A DNA stretch of 64,000 nt from an uncultured Rhodoferax sp. (GCF_946221635.1 NZ_CAMIHB010000003.1:62001-126000), one strand, 5' to 3'. Counted from the stretch's first letter, positions 53,096 to 61,355 are shown. Made by a program: numbers and translations. The notes: generated by a model from the sequence alone, not told the origin.

Positions 53096-53872
53096 ATGAC
53101 TACCAAGCCTCTCAAACTCCAGGTTGAAAACATCCACAAGCGCTTTGGCAACAACGAAGTGCTCAAAGGCGTCTCCCTCACCGCCCATGCCGGCGACGTG
53201 ATCAGCATCATCGGCAGCTCCGGCTCCGGCAAGAGCACCTTCCTGCGCTGCATCAACATGCTGGAAAAGCCCCACCAAGGGCGCATCCACGTCGCGGGCG
53301 AAGAGCTGCTGCTGCACCCCGATGCCAAAGGCGAGCTGCAGGCCCAGGACCCCAAGCAGCTCCAGCGCCTGCGCACCAAGCTGGCCATGGTGTTCCAGCA
53401 CTTCAACCTGTGGGCCCACATGACGGTGTTGCAAAACATCATCGAAGTGCCGGTACACGTGCTGGGTATTCCCAAGGAGCAAGCCGTGGACACGGCGCGC
53501 AAATACCTCACCAAGGTCGGCCTCTCCGGCGTGGAAGACCGCTACCCCGCGCATATGAGCGGCGGCCAGCAGCAGCGCGTGGCGATTGCACGTGCGCTCG
53601 CGGTGGAGCCCGAAGTGATGCTGTTCGACGAGCCCACCAGTGCGCTGGACCCCGAACTGGTGACCGAGGTGCTCAAGGTCATGAAGAACCTGGCCCAGGA
53701 AGGCCGCACCATGGTGGTGGTGACCCACGAAATGGGCTTTGCGCGCGAGGTGGCCAACCACCTGGTGTTCCTGCACAAGGGCCTGGTGGAAGAAGAAGGC
53801 CACCCGGCCGACGTGCTGGCCAAACCCAAGAGCGAACGTCTGGCCCAGTTCCTGTCAGGCAGCCTCAAATGA
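53096..53872 (+). CDS. aotP: Amino acid ABC transporter ATP-binding protein (AotP/HisP-like)
   Basis: A 258-residue ATPase: Walker A GSSGSGKSTFLR, the family insert HPDAKGELQAQDPKQLQRLRTKLAMVFQHFNLW, signature MSGGQQQRVAIARAL, Walker B VMLFDEPTSALDPELV and VTHEMGFAREV. ATG 53096 gives the normal family length. It is 35 bases after aotO and 19 bases before the PAS-GGDEF gene. With AotJQM it makes a basic amino acid importer. Confidence 0.93.
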   Translation: MTTKPLKLQVENIHKRFGNNEVLKGVSLTAHAGDVISIIGSSGSGKSTFLRCINMLEKPHQGRIHVAGEELLLHPDAKGELQAQDPKQLQRLRTKLAMVFQHFNLWAHMTVLQNIIEVPVHVLGIPKEQAVDTARKYLTKVGLSGVEDRYPAHMSGGQQQRVAIARALAVEPEVMLFDEPTSALDPELVTEVLKVMKNLAQEGRTMVVVTHEMGFAREVANHLVFLHKGLVEEEGHPADVLAKPKSERLAQFLSGSLK

Positions 53873-53891
53873 GCTGTGAGGCCGGTGTGCC

Positions 53892-55937
53892 ATGTTTTCT
53901 CCAGAAACCTCCAGCCTGTTTGAGCTACTGCCCATAGGGGCCTACCGCTCCAGTGTGGAGGGCCGTTTGCTCCAGGTGAATGCGGCCTTTCTGCAGATCA
54001 ACGGCTACAAGAATCTGGAAGACATGCTGGCAGACCCGCTGGCGCACCGCAACCCCTATCTCCATCCGCAGCGGCGTGAACAGTTTGCAAAGCAAATGGC
54101 GGAGCAAGGCCAGGTCACCGATTTTGTGTCGGAGATGGTTCGCCTCAAGACCGGCGAACCCATGTGGGTGCGTGAGCACGCCCACGCCGTGCGCAACGAC
54201 GCGGGCGAGGTGCTGTTCTACGAAGGCACGGTCGAAGACATTACACGCGAACGCATCTCCCGCGCGGCCCTGCGCAAGAACGAGGCGCTGCTGCGCAACC
54301 TGCTGCTCACGATCCCCTTTCAAGTCTGGCTCAAGGATATCGACGGCGTCTACCTGACCTGCAACGAGGCTTTCGCAGCCACCCTGGGTGTGCCCCCCGC
54401 CGACATCATTGGCACCCGCGACGCCCACTGGCTGGACGATGAGGTGGTGGAAATCTTTACCGCCTCGGACCGCTGGGCCATCCAGGCCGGCAAGGCGGTT
54501 ACCTTTGAAGACAACACCCCTACGCTGATCAATCCCCACGGCGACCTGTTCGAAGTGACCAAGACCCCCATGCGCAACGCCGAGGGCCACATCATCGGCG
54601 TGCTGGGCGTGGCACGCAGCATCCAGGAGCGCAAGCTCGCCGAAGCCCTGTTGCGCGACACCACCGAACAGCTGGAACTCGCTCTCATGGGCGCAGACCT
54701 GGGCCGCTGGAACCACGACCTCACCAACGAGCGCGGCTACTTTCTGGACGAGCGGGCCTGCCAGATGCTGGGGCGCGACGGCAGCGAGAGCACGTTGGCG
54801 CGCGCCTGGGGCCATCTGGTGCACCCCGACGACCTGCCAGCCGCCATGCAGGCCATGCGCGCCCACCTGAGCGGGGCTTCCGCGGGCTACCAGACCGAAT
54901 ACCGCGCCCGCCACACCGACGGCCGCTGGATCTGGCTGAGCAGCCGCGGCAAGGTGGTGCAATTCAGCAAGGAAGGTGCCCCGCAACGCATGGTGGGCAC
55001 GCTGATGGACATCTCCGGCCGCAAACAGGCCGAGGAAAAGCTCTCCGCCACCCAGGCCGAACTGGAGGCCACACTGAAGGCCCTGCCCGACCTGGTCTTC
55101 GAGTTCAGCGCCCAGGGGCACTACCGCGCCGTCCACAACCAGGACACCGGCCTGCTGGACCGCCCCGTCGAGATGCTGCTGGGGCGACTCATCACTGAAA
55201 TCCTGCCCAAGGAGGCTGCCGACACCTGCATGGCCGCGCTGCGGGAAGCTGCGGCCTCTGGCCGATCCAACGGCAAGCAATACAGCATGGAACTGCCGGC
55301 CGGCAAGCTCTGGTTTGAGCTGTCCGTCGTGCGCAAGCCCACCGTGCCGGGTGAGGAAGATCGCTTTGTGGCCATTGCACGCGACATCACCGAGCGCAAG
55401 ACCGCCGAGGAAGCCATACGCCACCTCGCATTCCACGACACCCTGACCGGCCTGCCCAACCGCCGCCTGCTGACCGACCGCCTGCAGCAGGCCATGGGCT
55501 CCAGCCAGCGCAAAGGAGAACATGGTGCGCTCATGTTCCTGGACCTCGACCAGTTCAAGCAGCTCAACGACACCCACGGCCATGACACCGGCGACCTGCT
55601 GCTGCAGGAGGTCGCGCGCCGATTGCAGCAAAGCGTGCGCGCGGTGGACACCGTGGCGCGTTTGGGCGGTGACGAGTTCGTGGTGCTGATTCAGGACCTC
55701 AGCGCCGACGAGGAAGAGGCGCGCATGCATGCTGCGACCGTGGGCCACAAGATTCTTGCCAGCCTCAATGACCCGTATCAACTCCATACGCTGCAGCACA
55801 CCACGACGCCCAGCATCGGCATTACACTGTTCAGAGGCGAGAGCATTGCCCCCAATGCCCTGCTGAAACAAGCGGACACCGCCATGTACGAGGCCAAGGC
55901 CCGTGGCAGGAACACGCTGTGTTTCTACGAACCGTAA
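53892..55937 (+). CDS. Multi-PAS diguanylate cyclase (GGDEF)
   Basis: A 681-residue cytoplasmic-looking protein with four PAS/PAC units (about 5-130, 130-265, 265-390, 390-510) and a C-terminal GGDEF domain. The active site reads RLGGDEFVVL (about 590) and an RAVD inhibitory site sits five residues before GGDEF, so it should be an active, product-inhibited c-di-GMP synthase. There is no EAL domain. It begins 19 bases after aotP, in the same direction, and ends six bases before the acyltransferase gene, so it is probably part of the importer transcript. In Pseudomonas the gene after aotP is the regulator argR instead. Confidence 0.93.
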   Translation: MFSPETSSLFELLPIGAYRSSVEGRLLQVNAAFLQINGYKNLEDMLADPLAHRNPYLHPQRREQFAKQMAEQGQVTDFVSEMVRLKTGEPMWVREHAHAVRNDAGEVLFYEGTVEDITRERISRAALRKNEALLRNLLLTIPFQVWLKDIDGVYLTCNEAFAATLGVPPADIIGTRDAHWLDDEVVEIFTASDRWAIQAGKAVTFEDNTPTLINPHGDLFEVTKTPMRNAEGHIIGVLGVARSIQERKLAEALLRDTTEQLELALMGADLGRWNHDLTNERGYFLDERACQMLGRDGSESTLARAWGHLVHPDDLPAAMQAMRAHLSGASAGYQTEYRARHTDGRWIWLSSRGKVVQFSKEGAPQRMVGTLMDISGRKQAEEKLSATQAELEATLKALPDLVFEFSAQGHYRAVHNQDTGLLDRPVEMLLGRLITEILPKEAADTCMAALREAAASGRSNGKQYSMELPAGKLWFELSVVRKPTVPGEEDRFVAIARDITERKTAEEAIRHLAFHDTLTGLPNRRLLTDRLQQAMGSSQRKGEHGALMFLDLDQFKQLNDTHGHDTGDLLLQEVARRLQQSVRAVDTVARLGGDEFVVLIQDLSADEEEARMHAATVGHKILASLNDPYQLHTLQHTTTPSIGITLFRGESIAPNALLKQADTAMYEAKARGRNTLCFYEP

Positions 55938-55943
55938 AAGCCC

Positions 55944-56867
55944 ATGCTGAACTTCCTCCCCCCGCTGCTGCTGGGTGTCATCGCGTCTGCGCTGCTGCTG
56001 CTCAACATCCTGTTCTGGGTGCCCATTCTGTGGGTGCTGGCCCTGATCAAGCTGGTATTGCCGCTGCGCGCGGTGCGCAAACAACTCGACATCCTCATCC
56101 TGCCGCTGGCGGAGTGCTGGATCGCCTGCAATAGCGGCTGGATGCGTCTCACCCAGCGCACCGAATGGGACGTGGACGGCCTTGAGGGTCTGGACCATGG
56201 CAGCTGGTACATGGTCAACAGCAACCACCAGTCCTGGGTCGACATCTTCGCGCTGCAGCACCTGCTCAACCGCCGCATTCCGCTGCTCAAGTTCTTCCTC
56301 AAGCAGGAGCTGATCTGGGTGCCCATCATGGGCCTGGCCTGGTGGGCACTGGAATTCCCCTTCATGCGCCGGCACAGCGAGGAATACCTGCGCAAGCACC
56401 CCGAGATGCGCGGCAAAGACCAGGAGACCACCCGCAAGGCCTGCGAGAAGTTCTCCCTCATCCCGACCAGTGTGATGAACTTCCTGGAAGGCACCCGCTT
56501 TACGGCGGCCAAGCATGCCAAGCAGCAATCGCCCTACCAGTACCTGCTCAAACCCAAGGCCGGCGGTCTGGCGTTGGCGCTACAGGCCATGGGCAGCAAG
56601 TTCCAGTCCATTCTGGACGTGACCATCTACTACCCCGACGGCATTCCCACCTTCTGGGAGTTTCTGTGTGGCAAGGTGCACCGCGTGGTTGTGCGCGTGC
56701 GCAGCATTCCGCTGCCGCAACACCTGCTTAGCGGAGACTACGGCCAAGACCCGGCCTTCCGCGCAGCATTCTCCGCCTGGGTGGCCGAGCTCTGGCGCGA
56801 AAAAGACGCGCAGCTCGCAGCACTGCACCTCAGCCACCCTGCGGCTGCCTCCTCGCCCCGTCCCTGA
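55944..56867 (+). CDS. Lysophosphatidate-type acyltransferase (PlsC/YihG family)
   Basis: A 307-residue membrane acyltransferase. One or two N-terminal hydrophobic helices (LLLGVIASALLLLNILFWVPILWVLALI) precede the catalytic NHQSWVD (HX4D) motif, and FLEGTRF is the family's EGTR substrate block. The length and the YQYLLKPKAGG segment fit the YihG-like group, which acylates lysophosphatidate. It follows the diguanylate cyclase with a six-base gap. A dispersed repeat lies downstream. Confidence 0.9.
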   Translation: MLNFLPPLLLGVIASALLLLNILFWVPILWVLALIKLVLPLRAVRKQLDILILPLAECWIACNSGWMRLTQRTEWDVDGLEGLDHGSWYMVNSNHQSWVDIFALQHLLNRRIPLLKFFLKQELIWVPIMGLAWWALEFPFMRRHSEEYLRKHPEMRGKDQETTRKACEKFSLIPTSVMNFLEGTRFTAAKHAKQQSPYQYLLKPKAGGLALALQAMGSKFQSILDVTIYYPDGIPTFWEFLCGKVHRVVVRVRSIPLPQHLLSGDYGQDPAFRAAFSAWVAELWREKDAQLAALHLSHPAAASSPRP

Positions 56868-56919
56868 GCCGGCTCGCTGGTTCGCCGGCGGCGTGGTGCT
56901 GGCGGGTTAGCTAGGAAAA

Positions 56920-56970
56920 ATAACCTTATCCCCTCGCCATTAGTGCGCGAGCAGCTATCAAATAGATAGC
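56920..56970 (-). repeat. Dispersed 'ATAGCTGC' repeat, copy 5
   Basis: On the minus strand GCTATCTATTTGATAGCTGC is followed by TCGCGCACTAATGGCGAGGG. It lies between the convergent acyltransferase and MarR genes, five bases beyond the MarR stop, and might serve both as a 3' end. The half GCTATCTATTTGATAGC is itself an almost perfect palindrome. Confidence 0.75.
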
Positions 56971-56974
56971 GAAT

Positions 56975-57409
56975 TCAATCCGCAGCCTGCAGGTTGGCGC
57001 GTACACGCCGCAGCAAGGCCAGCAACTGCTGCTTCTCTGCCGCATCCAGACCAGCCACCGCCCGCACCGACAGAGCCTTGCGCTGACGCTGGAAATCCTG
57101 GTGCAGGGCCTGCGCCGCATCGGTCAGGTGAATACGCATGACGCGGCGATCCTCCGTATCGGGCTCCAGCCGAAGCAGGCCCTTCTCTTTCATGCCAGCA
57201 ATCAGCCGCCCGAGTTGCCCGCGGTCACGGCCATTGTGGGTAGCCAGATCGCTCTGCGTCGCACCAGGGTGGCGCGAAAAATAGCCGAGCACCTTGCCCT
57301 CCATGGGGGCCAACTCCAGCGGGCCTGCGCCCAGACTGCGCAACTGGCGCGAGCGCACCATGTGCATCAGCGCATGGACGGACTCAAGCACATCGTCCTC
57401 GTCGGCCAT
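56975..57409 (-). CDS. MarR-family transcriptional regulator
   Basis: A 144-residue winged-helix regulator: LAPMEGKVLGYFSRHPGATQSDLATHNGRDRGQLGRLIAGMKEKGLLRLEPDTEDRRVMRIHLTDAA covers the DNA-reading helix and the wing with its DxRxxR motif. ATG 57409 is chosen because it leaves both palindromes and a 68-base divergent interval free; ATG 57445 is possible and would add 12 residues. It faces the siderophore-interacting-type flavoprotein gene and probably represses it and itself. Confidence 0.88.
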   Translation of the reverse strand: MADEDDVLESVHALMHMVRSRQLRSLGAGPLELAPMEGKVLGYFSRHPGATQSDLATHNGRDRGQLGRLIAGMKEKGLLRLEPDTEDRRVMRIHLTDAAQALHQDFQRQRKALSVRAVAGLDAAEKQQLLALLRRVRANLQAAD

Positions 57410-57418
57410 CGCCACATG

Positions 57419-57460
57419 TTTGACTTTGTCAAATTGTTTTACCATAATGCATGACATTAT
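57419..57460. promoter_or_regulatory. Two palindromes in the MarR/flavoprotein divergent promoter
   Basis: TTTGACTTTGTCAAA (57419-57433) and ATAATG-N5-CATTAT (57444-57460) are perfect 6-base-arm inverted repeats with centres 26 bases apart. They fill the interval between the two starts and are good MarR operator candidates. Confidence 0.55.
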
Positions 57461-57477
57461 CAAATACTTTAAACACC

Positions 57478-58212
57478 ATGCAAACCGCCACCCCCGAGCG
57501 CCGCGTACAACGCTTCCGCCACGAACTGCTGATCCGCGATGTCACCGTCAGTCAGATCACACAGCCCAGCCCAGGCTTCCTCGCCGTCACCTTCACCGGA
57601 CCGTTGTTGGCCCAGTTCAGCTCACTGTCTTTTGACGACCACGTCAAGTTCATGATCCCCGACGGCACCGGCCAGATGCACCGCAGGGACTATACGCCGC
57701 GCCACTTCGACACCATGCGCTGCGAGCTGACGCTGGAATTCGCACTGCACGCCTCCGGGGTGATGAGTGATTGGGCGCGCCAGGCCAAAGTGGGCGATGC
57801 CGCCGTCATCGGTGGGCCGCGCGGCTCCATGGTCATCCCAACCGACTACGCCTGGCATCTGCTGGTGGGCGACGCCTCCGCCCTACCCGCCATGCACCGC
57901 CGTCTGGAAGAGCTGCCTGCAGACGCCCATGCCATCGTGATCGCACACGCCACCTCGGCCGCAGACCGCCGCGCCTTCAAAAGCCAAGCCAAGCACTCCG
58001 TGCAATGGGTGGACAGCGATGACGCCTTGGTGAACGCGGTACACGCGCTGGAACTGCCCGCAGGCGAAGGCTATGCCTGGTGCGCCGGAGAAGCCAGCGC
58101 CATGGCCCAACTGCGCGATGTGCTGTTCGAAGAAAAGCAGCTGCCGCGGGAGACCATCAAAGTGGCGGCTTACTGGAAAGCCGGTACAGCGGACCACCAC
58201 GAAACGCTGTGA
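57478..58212 (+). CDS. Siderophore-interacting-type FAD-binding reductase
   Basis: A 244-residue protein of the SIP/ViuB flavoprotein family. An N-terminal FAD barrel contains the FAD motif RDYTPRHF. The NAD(P)-binding C-terminal half has LLVGDASALPAMHRRLEEL and YAWCAGEASAMAQLRDVL and ends KVAAYWKAG. Such enzymes reduce ferric siderophores in the cytoplasm; some relatives are general flavin reductases. ATG 57478 is used. No siderophore gene is adjacent, and control by MarR rather than Fur argues for caution about the iron role. Confidence 0.88.
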   Translation: MQTATPERRVQRFRHELLIRDVTVSQITQPSPGFLAVTFTGPLLAQFSSLSFDDHVKFMIPDGTGQMHRRDYTPRHFDTMRCELTLEFALHASGVMSDWARQAKVGDAAVIGGPRGSMVIPTDYAWHLLVGDASALPAMHRRLEELPADAHAIVIAHATSAADRRAFKSQAKHSVQWVDSDDALVNAVHALELPAGEGYAWCAGEASAMAQLRDVLFEEKQLPRETIKVAAYWKAGTADHHETL

Positions 58213-58218
58213 TTTTTT

Positions 58219-58267
58219 GCTATGGTTTCAATAGCTGCCAGCGCATATTCCACGAGGGCCAGTTGCC
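58219..58267 (+). repeat. Dispersed 'ATAGCTGC' repeat, copy 6 (subtype with GGGCCAG tail)
   Basis: GCTATGGTTTCAATAGCTGC, then CAGCGCATATTCCACGAGGG and CCAG. It is nearly the same as copy 1 at 2450-2500 and lies just after the flavoprotein stop. The rest of the 172-base interval to 58385 shows nothing recognisable. Confidence 0.75.
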
Positions 58268-58384
58268 CACTTCTCTTCAAACTGCGGTTGCAACCGCTTT
58301 GCCCATCACGGTAGTGCTCGCCATGCCCCCCTAGCGTGTGCGGGGGCCGAGGGCACGGGTGGTTTCAACGCAACTCAAAACCTG

Positions 58385-58765
58385 CTATCGATCCAAATTC
58401 TTTAGGCTCAATATGGCATGCAATTCTTGGCTTTCTGCCTCTGACAAGCTTCGCTGACTTTGATTCACAACTAACTTCTTTCGCGCGAGCCTTATGGGCG
58501 ACTGCGTATCGTCAAAATGCGTGACCCATACCACCGTTTCTGGCGTGTAAGTCTCCGTGATCGGTTGCCAACCCCATGGATGGTCTTGCAACCAAGCGGC
58601 TAGTTTGCCAATTTGCTCTGCTGTGAGCTCCTGTGTAGCAACCGGGATAGCGCCGCTCTGAAAACGAATCATGTACGCCGATTTGAACGTCGCTAGTGCC
58701 TGGTAGCAACCCCAAAGGGCAAAACATGATGCCAAAGTGAGTAAAAGCAGAAAAGTTTTGCGCAT
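58385..58765 (-). CDS. Hypothetical secreted or lipid-anchored small protein
   Basis: A 126-residue protein I do not recognise. The N-terminus MRKTFLLLLTLASCFALWGC is a strong hydrophobic signal that ends in a poor lipobox (LWGC, Trp before Gly is unusual). The remainder is soluble and has ELTAEQIGKLAAWLQDHPWGWQPITETY. It could be a lipoprotein or be held by the single helix. ATG 58765 is preferred to GTG 58768. It is the last of a possible three-gene transcript with the 39-residue protein and the tartrate-dehydrogenase-like gene. Local composition is lower in G+C than neighbours. Confidence 0.65.
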   Translation of the reverse strand: MRKTFLLLLTLASCFALWGCYQALATFKSAYMIRFQSGAIPVATQELTAEQIGKLAAWLQDHPWGWQPITETYTPETVVWVTHFDDTQSPIRLARKKLVVNQSQRSLSEAESQELHAILSLKNLDR

Positions 58766-58816
58766 CACCTGCCTAAAACTCGCTGGTCCAACGCAGATCT
58801 TTGGACTGCTGGTGAC

Positions 58817-58936
58817 TTATGTCTTTTCCGGCGAGACCCCTGCTTCGCGGTACATCGCGTCGATCAATGCACCGGCGAGGACGGCGCCCAGCGTCAGGCT
58901 GCTTACGATGCAGAAAAAGCTGTGTGTCAGGCTCAT
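58817..58936 (-). CDS. 39-residue single-helix membrane protein
   Basis: ATG 58936 opens a 39-codon frame ending in TAA, preceded by AAGGGG at good spacing (seven bases). The product has a hydrophobic stretch of about 20 residues (FFCIVSSLTLGAVLAGALI, residues 7-25) and a polar tail (DAMYREAGVSPEKT). It lies 23 bases after the tartrate-dehydrogenase-like gene and 51 bases before the next gene, so it is probably co-transcribed. The ribosome-binding sequence plus helix make it likely to be real; function unknown. Confidence 0.6.
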   Translation of the reverse strand: MSLTHSFFCIVSSLTLGAVLAGALIDAMYREAGVSPEKT

Positions 58937-58959
58937 GGTTTTTCCCCTTGTGCCATCGC

Positions 58960-60039
58960 TTAGGCAATTGAAGACGCGATGCCTTTGCCTACATCTGACG
59001 TGGTGCTTGTACCTCCCATGTCCGGCGTACGGGGGCCGTTCGCCAACGTAGTTTCGATGGCACGCAAAATGGCGTCGTGGGCTTGGGTGTAGCGAGGGTC
59101 CCCGTTGCCCAGGAAGTCCAGCATCATCGCGCCCGACCAGATCATGCCAATCGGGTTGGCAATGTTCAGGCCATAGATGTCGGGTGCCGAGCCGTGCACC
59201 GGCTCGAACAAGGACGGGAACGTGCGCTCCGGGTTCAGATTGGCCGATGGCGCAATCGCAATGGTGCCGGTACAGGCCGGGCCCAGGTCCGACAGGATGT
59301 CGCCAAACAGGTTGGATGCCACCACCACGTCAAAGCGCTCCGGGCTCAGCACAAAGCGGGCGGCCAGAATGTCGATGTGGTACTTGTCCCAGCGCACATC
59401 GGGGTAGCGCTGAGCCATCGCTTCCACCCGCTCGTCCCAATAGGGCATGCTGATCGCCATCCCGTTGGATTTGGTGGCCGAGGTCAGGTGCTTTTTGGGA
59501 CGCTTCTGGGCCAGCTCAAAGGCGTACTGCACGATGCGGTCCACCCCCTTGCGCGTGAACACGGATTCCTGCAACACCGTCTCGCGCTCGGTGCCCTCGA
59601 ACAGGCGCCCTCCGATGGAGGAATACTCCCCTTCGGTGTTTTCTCGCACCACGTAAAAGTCAATGTCCCCGACGTTGCGGTTGGCCAGCGGGCACGGCAC
59701 GCCGGGCATCAGGCGCACGGGGCGCAGGTTCACGTACTGGTCAAACTCACGGCGGAACTTGAGCAGCGAGCCCCACAGCGAAATGTGGTCTGGCACCACG
59801 GCGGGCCAGCCCGCCGCGCCAAAGTAAATCGCGTCAAAGCCCTTGAGCTGTTCAAACCAGTCGCTGGGCATCATCTGGCCGTGCTGGCGGTAGTAGCCGC
59901 AGTGGGCCCAATCAAAGGTGGTGAATTTCAGCGCAATGCCGAACTTGCGTGCGGCGGCTTCCACCACGCGAAGACCCTCGGGCATGACCTCGTTGCCAAT
60001 GCCGTCGCCCGCCAATACGGCGATGTGGTGTGTGTGCAT
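58960..60039 (-). CDS. ttuC: Tartrate dehydrogenase/decarboxylase-like enzyme (isopropylmalate dehydrogenase family)
   Basis: A 359-residue NAD-dependent beta-decarboxylating dehydrogenase. It has an AVLAGDGIGNEVMPEG start, LLKFRREFDQYVNLRPVRLMPG, FYVVRENTEGEYSSIGGR, ATKSNGMAISMPYWDERV and ASNLFGDILSDLGPACTG. The ENTEGEYS and NGM..SMPYWDE pattern is that of the TtuC group, which acts on tartrate or D-malate, rather than LeuB. ATG 60039 is chosen (the open frame extends 28 codons upstream). It is divergent from a LysR gene, the arrangement expected for an inducible organic-acid pathway. The substrate is by family only. Confidence 0.87.
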   Translation of the reverse strand: MHTHHIAVLAGDGIGNEVMPEGLRVVEAAARKFGIALKFTTFDWAHCGYYRQHGQMMPSDWFEQLKGFDAIYFGAAGWPAVVPDHISLWGSLLKFRREFDQYVNLRPVRLMPGVPCPLANRNVGDIDFYVVRENTEGEYSSIGGRLFEGTERETVLQESVFTRKGVDRIVQYAFELAQKRPKKHLTSATKSNGMAISMPYWDERVEAMAQRYPDVRWDKYHIDILAARFVLSPERFDVVVASNLFGDILSDLGPACTGTIAIAPSANLNPERTFPSLFEPVHGSAPDIYGLNIANPIGMIWSGAMMLDFLGNGDPRYTQAHDAILRAIETTLANGPRTPDMGGTSTTSDVGKGIASSIA

Positions 60040-60079
60040 TCCAGCTTCTTTCTCTAGACATGTGGCCCCATGGTCACCT

Positions 60080-60101
60080 GCAGAAAATCGTAGTTTTCTG
60101 C
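60080..60101. promoter_or_regulatory. Inverted repeat in the LysR/ttuC divergent promoter
   Basis: GCAGAAAA (60080-60087) and TTTTCTGC (60094-60101) form a perfect 8-base inverted repeat with a 6-base spacer, about 40 bases from either start. It contains a T-N11-A core and is a good LysR-type binding site for the adjacent regulator. Confidence 0.55.
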
Positions 60102-60148
60102 CCAGGGAAATACAATCCTCCAAAACATAGCTCTACAAACCACAAATC

Positions 60149-61048
60149 GTGAACAATCACCCCCTACTGGAAGACATGCGCCTGTTCTGCGCCGTGGTAC
60201 GCGCCCAATCCTTTGCGGCCGTGGCGCGAGACTTGGCCCTGTCCAAAGCCGTTGTCAGCAAACGCATCAACCTGCTGGAGCACGCGCTACAGGCCAAGCT
60301 GTTGCACCGCACCACCCGGCGCCTGTCGGTGACCGAGCAAGGAGACACCGTCTACCAGCGCGCCACCCGCATCCTGGAAGATGTGGACGCTATGGCCCAG
60401 GCCATTACCACCCACCGCGAGACCCCCAGCGGCCTGCTACGCCTGTGCAGCAGCTCGGGCTTCGGCCGGCGCAAGCTCGCCCCTGCCCTGGCGGCATTGG
60501 CCAAGCGCTACCCCCAACTGGAGCTTCAGCTGGAGCTGCTGGACCGCCAGGTAGATCTGGTGGGCGAAGGCTTCCACCTCGACATCCGGCTGGGGCAAGT
60601 GCAAGAGCCCCACCTCATCACCCGGCGCATTGCCCACAACCAGCGCGTACTGTGCGCATCCCCCAGCTATGTGGCGCAACGCGGCGCCCCCCAGAGCCTG
60701 CAGGATCTGACAAAGCACCAATGCTTGCTCATCCGCGAACGCGACCAGGACGTGGGCCGCTGGACGCTGAACGGCCCGCAGGGGCCGGAAACCATCAAGG
60801 TATCGGGCGCGCTGTCGGCGAACAATGGCGAAGTGGTGCACCAATGGGCCATTGAAGGGCTGGGCATTTTGCTGCGCTCCGAGTGGGACGTGGGCCCCAG
60901 TATCGCCCAAGGCACCCTGGTGCGCCTGCTGCCAGACTACACGCAAGAGGCCCCGGTGTGGGCCGTATACCCCACGCGCCTGAACCACTCCGCCAAGGTG
61001 CGGGTGTGTGTGGAGTTTCTGGAAGAATGGTTCAAGCGTTTGACGTAA
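60149..61048 (+). CDS. LysR-family transcriptional regulator
   Basis: A 299-residue LysR protein starting at GTG 60149. Its N-terminal helix-turn-helix reads MRLFCAVVRAQSFAAVARDLALSKAVVSKRINLLEHALQAKLLHRTTRRLSVT, and the effector domain includes LRLCSSSGFGRRKLAPALAAL and VDLVGEGFHLDIRLG, the CrgA-like group. Divergent from the tartrate-dehydrogenase-like gene, which it probably controls through the inverted repeat at 60080-60101. The TfoX-domain gene begins a few bases after its stop. Confidence 0.92.
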   Translation: MNNHPLLEDMRLFCAVVRAQSFAAVARDLALSKAVVSKRINLLEHALQAKLLHRTTRRLSVTEQGDTVYQRATRILEDVDAMAQAITTHRETPSGLLRLCSSSGFGRRKLAPALAALAKRYPQLELQLELLDRQVDLVGEGFHLDIRLGQVQEPHLITRRIAHNQRVLCASPSYVAQRGAPQSLQDLTKHQCLLIRERDQDVGRWTLNGPQGPETIKVSGALSANNGEVVHQWAIEGLGILLRSEWDVGPSIAQGTLVRLLPDYTQEAPVWAVYPTRLNHSAKVRVCVEFLEEWFKRLT

Positions 61049-61058
61049 AAACTTGCGC

Positions 61059-61355
61059 ATGCCACGATCCACCATGCCCACGCCACGCCTGAGGGACTTG
61101 CCCAACCTGGGCCCCACATCGGAAGAAATGCTCACCCGCGCCGGGATTGCCACGCCGGCGCAGCTTCAGGCCCTGGGCGCCATTGCCGCGTTTGTGCGCG
61201 TCCGGAAATCGCAAGGCAAGGCCAGCATGAACCTGCTGTGGGCCCTGGAAGGCGCTCTCTGCGGACAAGCGTGGCAGACTGTCGCCCGGGACCATCGCAC
61301 CAGCCTGCTGCTGGCCCTGGAGGACTATGAGCAGCGGCACCAGGAAGTGCCTTGA
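61059..61355 (+). CDS. TfoX C-terminal-domain protein
   Basis: A protein of about 98 residues made up only of a TfoX/Sxy C-terminal-type domain: LRDLPNLGPTSEEMLTRAGI, a helix-hairpin-helix-like opening, then LQALGAIAAFVRVRKSQ and LLWALEGALCGQAW. In gammaproteobacteria TfoX promotes competence; stand-alone C-terminal domains are of unknown role. ATG 61059 or ATG 61074 may be the start. It follows the LysR gene by about ten bases and precedes the HD-GYP gene by about 48. Confidence 0.82.
   Translation: MPRSTMPTPRLRDLPNLGPTSEEMLTRAGIATPAQLQALGAIAAFVRVRKSQGKASMNLLWALEGALCGQAWQTVARDHRTSLLLALEDYEQRHQEVP

Noticed and set aside
53925..56528. Minus-strand frame of 867 codons over the GGDEF and acyltransferase genes
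   Set aside because: Antisense to genes with GGDEF and HX4D motifs; no recognisable domain.
58773..58967. 64-codon minus-strand frame overlapping the 39-residue gene
   Set aside because: Highly charged Arg/His-rich product without family features; the other frame has the ribosome-binding site and a membrane helix.
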